Assembly: GCF_965205175.1 (NCBI RefSeq)
Contig: NZ_OZ242038.1
Coordinates: 1,550,001 to 1,614,000, forward strand
Reading direction: 5' to 3'
DNA length: 64,000 bases
From: Poriferisodalis sp965205175
Lineage (GTDB): Bacteria > Actinomycetota > Acidimicrobiia > Acidimicrobiales > Poriferisodalaceae
In this document: positions 58,898 to 64,000 of the stretch, one piece after another
Layout of the letters: each line of letters opens with the position of its first letter
Numbering within the stretch: position 1 is the first letter of the stretch
Notes under the pieces: generated by a model
Database searches by the model: none
What the model was told of the DNA's origin: nothing
What the model saw: only the letters and a program-made list of their open reading frames with translations
Made by a program: the position numbers and the translations under genes

Positions 58898-60034
58898 GTG
58901 GAGCTCGTCGTCGGACCGCGGACCAAGACCACCCCGTTCACCGAACGCGCGGTGGCTGCGGGCATGACCAAGGCAATGGTGTACAACCACACGGTCCTGC
59001 CGATCGGCACCGACGATCCCGCAGCGGAGTACCGCGCCCTCACCGAAGCGGCAGCGATCTGGGATGTCGGCTGCGAGCGGCAGGTGCAGATCGCAGGTCC
59101 CGATGCGCACCGCTTGATCACCTACCTGTGTGCTCGTGACCTGCGCGATCTGCCGGTGGGGGTGGCCCGCTACGCGCCGATGTGCGATCACGACGGTCGC
59201 TTGATCAACGACCCGATGGCGCTGCGCCTTGAGGAGGCGACGTTCTGGCTCTCGATTGCCGACAGCGATGTGCTGCTGTGGACCCGTGCCGTCGCAGGTG
59301 AAGGCGCCTTCGACGTAGAGGTGACCGAACCCGACGTCTGGCCGCTGGCGATCCAAGGCCCACTTGGCGAGGACGTGGTCGCCGCAGCGCTGGGCGACTG
59401 GGTGCGAGGCATCGGTTTCTTCAGGTTTGTGCGGCACGTTCACGACGGCATCCCCCTGGTGGTGTGCCGCTCGGGCTGGAGCGGCCAAGGCGGCTTCGAG
59501 CTGTTCTTGACCGACGGCACGAAGGGCGAGCAGCTGTGGGACCTGCTCTGGGAGGCAGGCGAGCCGTTCGGTCTGCGGGTCGGGGCGCCGACGCAGCCGG
59601 AACGCATCGAGAGCTTCCTGCTCTCCTTCGGCGGTGACACCGATCCTGAGACCGACCCCGACGAAGCGGGCATCGGGCGGTTCGTCAGCTTGGGAGACTG
59701 CGACGGCGACGTGCCGGGTCACGACTTCATCGGCAAAGAGGCCTTGCTGGCGAGGCGAGCTTCGGGTACTCAGCGCCGCCTCGTGGGGCTAGTGGTCGAC
59801 GGCGAACCGCCGGCACCGCTGAGATCGCCCCAGACGGTGCGAAGCCGTGACGGATCTCCGGTCGGCACCTTGCGGGCGCTGACCCGATCACCGCGCTTCG
59901 GCGCAAACCTCGGCCTCGCGCTGCTGTCACCGCCGTGGTTCGAGCCCGGCATCGAGCTGCGCGTGAACCTCGACGACGCCGATCGCACAGCAACCACCAC
60001 CTCGCTGCCGTTCGACCTGAGCCGTTCGACCTGA
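58898..60034 (+). CDS. dmdA: DMSP demethylase (GcvT-fold, DmdA-like)
   Basis: A 378-residue GcvT-fold, tetrahydrofolate-dependent methyltransferase. By eye it follows marine DMSP demethylase DmdA closely: RTKTTPFTERAVAAGMTKAMVYNHTVLP, IWDVGCERQVQIAG, WLSIADSDVLLW, LAIQGP, RSGWSGQGGFELF and PERIESFLLSFGGD. It lacks the aminomethyltransferase features of a glycine cleavage T-protein and no gcvH or gcvP is near. DmdA removes a methyl group from dimethylsulfoniopropionate onto THF, giving methylmercaptopropionate. GTG 58898 starts 12 bases after the SDR stop. If right, the organism is a marine DMSP user. The main alternative is a related sarcosine- or dimethylglycine-demethylating protein. Confidence 0.78.
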   Translation: MELVVGPRTKTTPFTERAVAAGMTKAMVYNHTVLPIGTDDPAAEYRALTEAAAIWDVGCERQVQIAGPDAHRLITYLCARDLRDLPVGVARYAPMCDHDGRLINDPMALRLEEATFWLSIADSDVLLWTRAVAGEGAFDVEVTEPDVWPLAIQGPLGEDVVAAALGDWVRGIGFFRFVRHVHDGIPLVVCRSGWSGQGGFELFLTDGTKGEQLWDLLWEAGEPFGLRVGAPTQPERIESFLLSFGGDTDPETDPDEAGIGRFVSLGDCDGDVPGHDFIGKEALLARRASGTQRRLVGLVVDGEPPAPLRSPQTVRSRDGSPVGTLRALTRSPRFGANLGLALLSPPWFEPGIELRVNLDDADRTATTTSLPFDLSRST

Positions 60035-60092
60035 GCAGTCCGGACCGGGCCGCTGGGCCTGGGCTGGTGCGCCATTACGCTCGGCGTTCGCC

Positions 60093-60164
<72 letters not shown>

Positions 60165-60214
60165 CGCGTGGCCACCCTGCGCCTAGGCCAACCTTTGTTT
60201 GGGCCACCCTTCGG

Positions 60215-60937
60215 CTAGGCCGCCCGAATCGGTCCGTCCTCAAGCGCTTGGCGGTTGGCGATCACTTCGTCGATGATGCCGTAGTCCTTGGCGGCTTCGG
60301 CATCCATGATGAAGTCGCGGTCCGTGTCAGCATGGATGCGCTCCAGGTCTTGGCCGGTGTGCTGCGCGATGATGCGCTCGAGCCGCTCACGCATCCGGTC
60401 GATTTCGCGGGCCGCCAGCTCGATGTCGGTCGCTTGACCCATGGCTCGTCCGTAGGGCTGATGCAGCAGCACTCGCGCATTGGGCAGCGCCATCCGCTTG
60501 CCGGGCGTGCCCGCAGCGAGCAGCACGGCTGCCGCCGACGCCGCTTGCCCCAGACAGATGGTGGTGATGTCGTTGCGGATGTACTGGCTGGTGTCGTAGA
60601 TGGCGAACAGCGAGCTGATGTCACCGCCGGGCGAGTTGATGTAGATGTTGATGTCCTTGTCGGGGTTCTCCGATTCGAGGTGGATCAGCTGCGCGCACAC
60701 CAAGTTGGCTACGACGTCATCGATCGGTGTGCCCAAGAAGATGATGTTCTCCTTGAGCAGCCGGGAGTAGAGGTCGTACGCGCGCTCGCCTCGGTTGGTC
60801 TGCTCAACGACCGTCGGCACCAGGTAGCTGCGGGCCAAGGAGTTGCGGGCCGAGTAGCTGTCGGCACGGCGCGGCGCGGCGCGCTGAGCCCCGCTGCGGA
60901 GAGCGTTGTGCGAGATGGCAGTGAAGTCGACGTTCAC
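60215..60937 (-). CDS. clpP: ATP-dependent Clp protease proteolytic subunit
   Basis: A 240-residue ClpP serine peptidase. Family signatures: LLKENIIFLGTPIDD, INSPGGDISSLFAIYD, and GQAASAAAVLLAAGTPGKR with the catalytic Ser near residue 133. The His follows in LLHQPYG and the Asp in RDFIMDAEAAKDYG. The AASAAAVLL form is typical of actinobacterial ClpP2. The start overlaps the tig stop by four bases (ATGA), so it is translationally coupled to trigger factor. An Ala/Arg-rich N-terminal lead of about 35 residues may be a propeptide. Its unfoldase clpX is at 62749, on the other strand. Confidence 0.95.
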   Translation of the reverse strand: MNVDFTAISHNALRSGAQRAAPRRADSYSARNSLARSYLVPTVVEQTNRGERAYDLYSRLLKENIIFLGTPIDDVVANLVCAQLIHLESENPDKDINIYINSPGGDISSLFAIYDTSQYIRNDITTICLGQAASAAAVLLAAGTPGKRMALPNARVLLHQPYGRAMGQATDIELAAREIDRMRERLERIIAQHTGQDLERIHADTDRDFIMDAEAAKDYGIIDEVIANRQALEDGPIRAA

Positions 60938-62469
60938 GGTGTGTCCCCTATGTCGTCGGATCGAGCGTCGTCGGATTGCGCGTCTTGGGTTGCAGGAAGT
61001 TCGAGCGCCGAGCGCTCGAGAGCATCGCCATCGGGTCCGACGAGCGTCGCGGCGGCAATGGCCCAGCGGAGCGCCTTGGTCTTGCGAATCGCCGATGTCA
61101 AGTGCGCCAAGCCGTCGGCTGCTGCCAAGGCCTCGCGCAGGTGTTCGGCGCTGCGGCCGTCGGCTGCTGCCATGCGGTCCAGCTCGGCGCTGATGTCCTC
61201 GTCGTCGGCTTGCACGTCTTCGGCGGCCGCGACGGCACGCAGGGCGAGGTCCAATCGGACACCACGTTCGGCTTCGTCCCGCAGCTCAGAGATGAACGAC
61301 GCTGGTGCCTGACCGGTTGCCTCCAGCCACTGCTCGACGGTCATATTGCGCTGCTGCAGCCCGTTGCTCAGCTCGGACATGCGCTCAGCGATTGCGCCGC
61401 TGACCATGGCATCTGGCACCGGTCCTTCCACGAGCTCGGCCAGCTGCCGCTGCGCTTCGTCGCGCAGTGCCATGTTGGCGCGCATGATGTGGCCGACGCT
61501 CAGCTCGCGTGCGGTCGCCTCGCGCAGTTCGGCCACGCTGTCGTGTTCGGTGTGCTCGTCTGCCCAGTCGTCGGTGAGCTCTGGCAGCACCAACTCCGAC
61601 ACGGTGCTGACAGCCACCTCGAAGTCGATCTCCTTGTCTGGCTGCGCCGGATGCGGTGCGCTGAAGGACAGCTCGGCACCGGCCTCGCAGCCAGTCAGCT
61701 GCTCGTCGACCTCGGGCACGATGCCGCCGCTGCCGAGCTCGTAGAGGTACGCCTGAGCCGAGAGCCCGGGAAGCGGTGTGCCCTCCACGGCGCCTTCGAT
61801 GTCGATGGTGACGCGATCACCCGGAGCGGCGGGACGGTCGACTTCGGTGATGTCGGCGAACTGGCGGCGCGTCTGGTCGATTCGAGCATCGATCTCGTCC
61901 TCGGTCGGGACGGGACTGGGAAGCTCGATTCGCAGGTGCTCGTAGCCCGAGATGCTCACCAGCGGCCGGACTTCGACAATGGCGTCGAACGCCACAGGGC
62001 CTTCGCTGCCGTCGAGCGTGAGATCCAGCTCGGGCTGGTTGATCACGTCGAGACCGTGGTCCCGCACCGCCTCGGCGTAGTAGCGGGGTACAGCGTCCTC
62101 GAGCGCTTGGGCCCGGCCGTACTCCGGCCCGAAGTGCGATTCCATCACGCGACGCGGTGCGCGGCCGGGCCTGAACCCGGGGATGCGCACCTCGCGCGCG
62201 AGCTTGCGGAAGGCGACGTCGACGTCGGCATCGAAGGTCTCGGCGTCCACCTCCACGGCCAGCTTGACGCGCGGTCCGACGAACCGCTCCTGCGCGGCTG
62301 TTCGGTCGGCTGCGCCGTTCTCGACGCGGTCGCTTTCTCGGTCGTCGGACGGCCCGTCGAGGGCGTCAGAGGCAGCCGCCGTGCCGTCTGCGGGCGGCGC
62401 CGCAGGCTCGGAAACCGGCGCGGGCCCGATGAAATCCGCTGGATCCAGCGGCGTCAGCGTCGTCTTCAC
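60934..62469 (-). CDS. tig: Trigger factor (ribosome-associated chaperone)
   Basis: A 511-residue trigger factor. The ribosome-binding motif REVRIPGFRPGRAPRRVMES lies near residues 88-107, preceded by VKLAVEVDAETFDADVD. The FKBP-type PPIase domain (PGDRVTIDIEGAVEGTPLPG) and the C-terminal chaperone arms (LADELTEH-like DDWADEHTEHDSVAELR, VSGAIAERMSELS) follow. The first 65 residues are an unusual Ala/Pro/Asp-rich acidic extension before the ribosome-binding domain. It is the upstream gene of the tig-clpP pair with a four-base overlap. Total length exceeds the E. coli protein (432 residues). Confidence 0.94.
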   Translation of the reverse strand: MKTTLTPLDPADFIGPAPVSEPAAPPADGTAAASDALDGPSDDRESDRVENGAADRTAAQERFVGPRVKLAVEVDAETFDADVDVAFRKLAREVRIPGFRPGRAPRRVMESHFGPEYGRAQALEDAVPRYYAEAVRDHGLDVINQPELDLTLDGSEGPVAFDAIVEVRPLVSISGYEHLRIELPSPVPTEDEIDARIDQTRRQFADITEVDRPAAPGDRVTIDIEGAVEGTPLPGLSAQAYLYELGSGGIVPEVDEQLTGCEAGAELSFSAPHPAQPDKEIDFEVAVSTVSELVLPELTDDWADEHTEHDSVAELREATARELSVGHIMRANMALRDEAQRQLAELVEGPVPDAMVSGAIAERMSELSNGLQQRNMTVEQWLEATGQAPASFISELRDEAERGVRLDLALRAVAAAEDVQADDEDISAELDRMAAADGRSAEHLREALAAADGLAHLTSAIRKTKALRWAIAAATLVGPDGDALERSALELPATQDAQSDDARSDDIGDTP

Positions 62470-62748
62470 GAAGCGCAGATCCTACCGGCGCGTCCGCACG
62501 GCACCCCGTATCCCAACTGCCCGCATCCCAACTGCCCGGGCAGTCAGCGCCAACTCGCGGCGCTGTGCGAAGGATCACGCCGATCGGTGCATGCTGTGCC
62601 ATCCTTGGGCCTTGGTTCCCGAACGGCTCGGTTCCCGAAGGACTCGAGCGGGACGCAATCGAGCAGCTGTTGTGCGAATGTGGTGCGAGCCTCCAGCGGC
62701 TCGCTGCGACAGGCGCTCAGCGAAGGCTCAACAGGAGGCAGATGCGGC
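62470..62748. promoter_or_regulatory. Divergent control region between tig-clpP and clpX
   Basis: A 279-base gap with divergent promoters for tig and clpX. Two pairs of direct repeats are visible: ATCCCAACTGCCCG at 62510-62523 and 62525-62538, and GGTTCCCGAA at 62614-62623 and 62630-62639 (16-base period). Both could be activator or repressor sites for the Clp system. The clpX ribosome binding site AGGAGG is at 62733-62738. No match to CIRCE or HAIR was seen. Confidence 0.45.

Positions 62749-64000
<1,252 letters not shown>

Overview
The window is about 64 kb of very GC-rich DNA, densely coded on both strands, with many GTG starts and short or overlapping gene junctions. The gene set points to an actinobacterium, most likely a marine member of Acidimicrobiia. 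The evidence is a cofC gene for coenzyme F420 with a luciferase-like F420-type oxidoreductase, the pafB-pafC pair, an actinobacterial-type ClpP, a UvrD helicase with an HRDC domain, DUF3179 and SCO6745-type proteins, a single-chain acyl-CoA carboxylase and a DmdA-type DMSP demethylase. The taxon is inferred; there is no rRNA in the window.

Layout. 1-3139 (minus) is most of a large secreted mosaic protein. It has a signal peptide in one frame and a long repeat-rich body in another, and it runs off the left edge in a stretch resembling a prokaryotic phospholipase A2. 3.3-7.3 kb holds beta-carbonic anhydrase, tRNA-Lys, tRNA-His, a GrdB/PrdB-like selenoprotein with an in-frame UGA and a SECIS-like hairpin, a Nudix hydrolase, tRNA-Arg and folE. 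7.4-13.3 kb holds a UvrD2-like helicase, a Nudix hydrolase, an LLM oxidoreductase and a coiled-coil/VanY peptidase. 13.4-24.9 kb is catabolic: two amidases, an M24 peptidase, a FAD oxidoreductase, a membrane protein, a Nudix hydrolase, an NtaA-type monooxygenase and a double polysaccharide deacetylase. 25-32.6 kb is acyl-CoA metabolism: a fused double CoA-transferase and a biotin carboxylase-BCCP-carboxyltransferase in one chain, with SCO6745 and dienelactone hydrolase genes upstream of the latter.

32.6-42.8 kb holds a DUF3179 lipoprotein, tRNA-Glu, DUF4032, an acyl-CoA synthetase, pafB-pafC, an EEP phosphatase, an AlaX editing protein and the overlapping cofC-LmbE pair. 42.9-47.9 kb is an accessory-looking block: a secreted fibronectin-type protein whose 5' end contains a 12-G tract, an intergenic region with large direct and inverted repeats, and an 831-residue protein of unknown function. 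48-54 kb holds rnhB, a YbdK-type ligase, a coiled-coil membrane protein built on a perfect 21-bp repeat, an SH3-like secreted protein, an acyl-CoA dehydrogenase, an Nfu-like small protein and a 3Fe-4S ferredoxin. 54-64 kb holds tRNA-Pro, an AAA/DUF4143 ATPase, methylmalonate-semialdehyde dehydrogenase, a VOC protein, an SDR, dmdA, tRNA-Gly, tig-clpP (minus) and clpX (plus, cut by the window end).

Together the genes suggest an aerobic heterotroph using amides, acyl-CoA compounds and DMSP, with F420 cofactor and proteolytic stress control. The least conventional items are the selenoprotein, the two mosaic secreted proteins (one possibly frame-switching), the heptad-repeat gene, the 45-kb intergenic repeats and the clpX gene split from tig-clpP.
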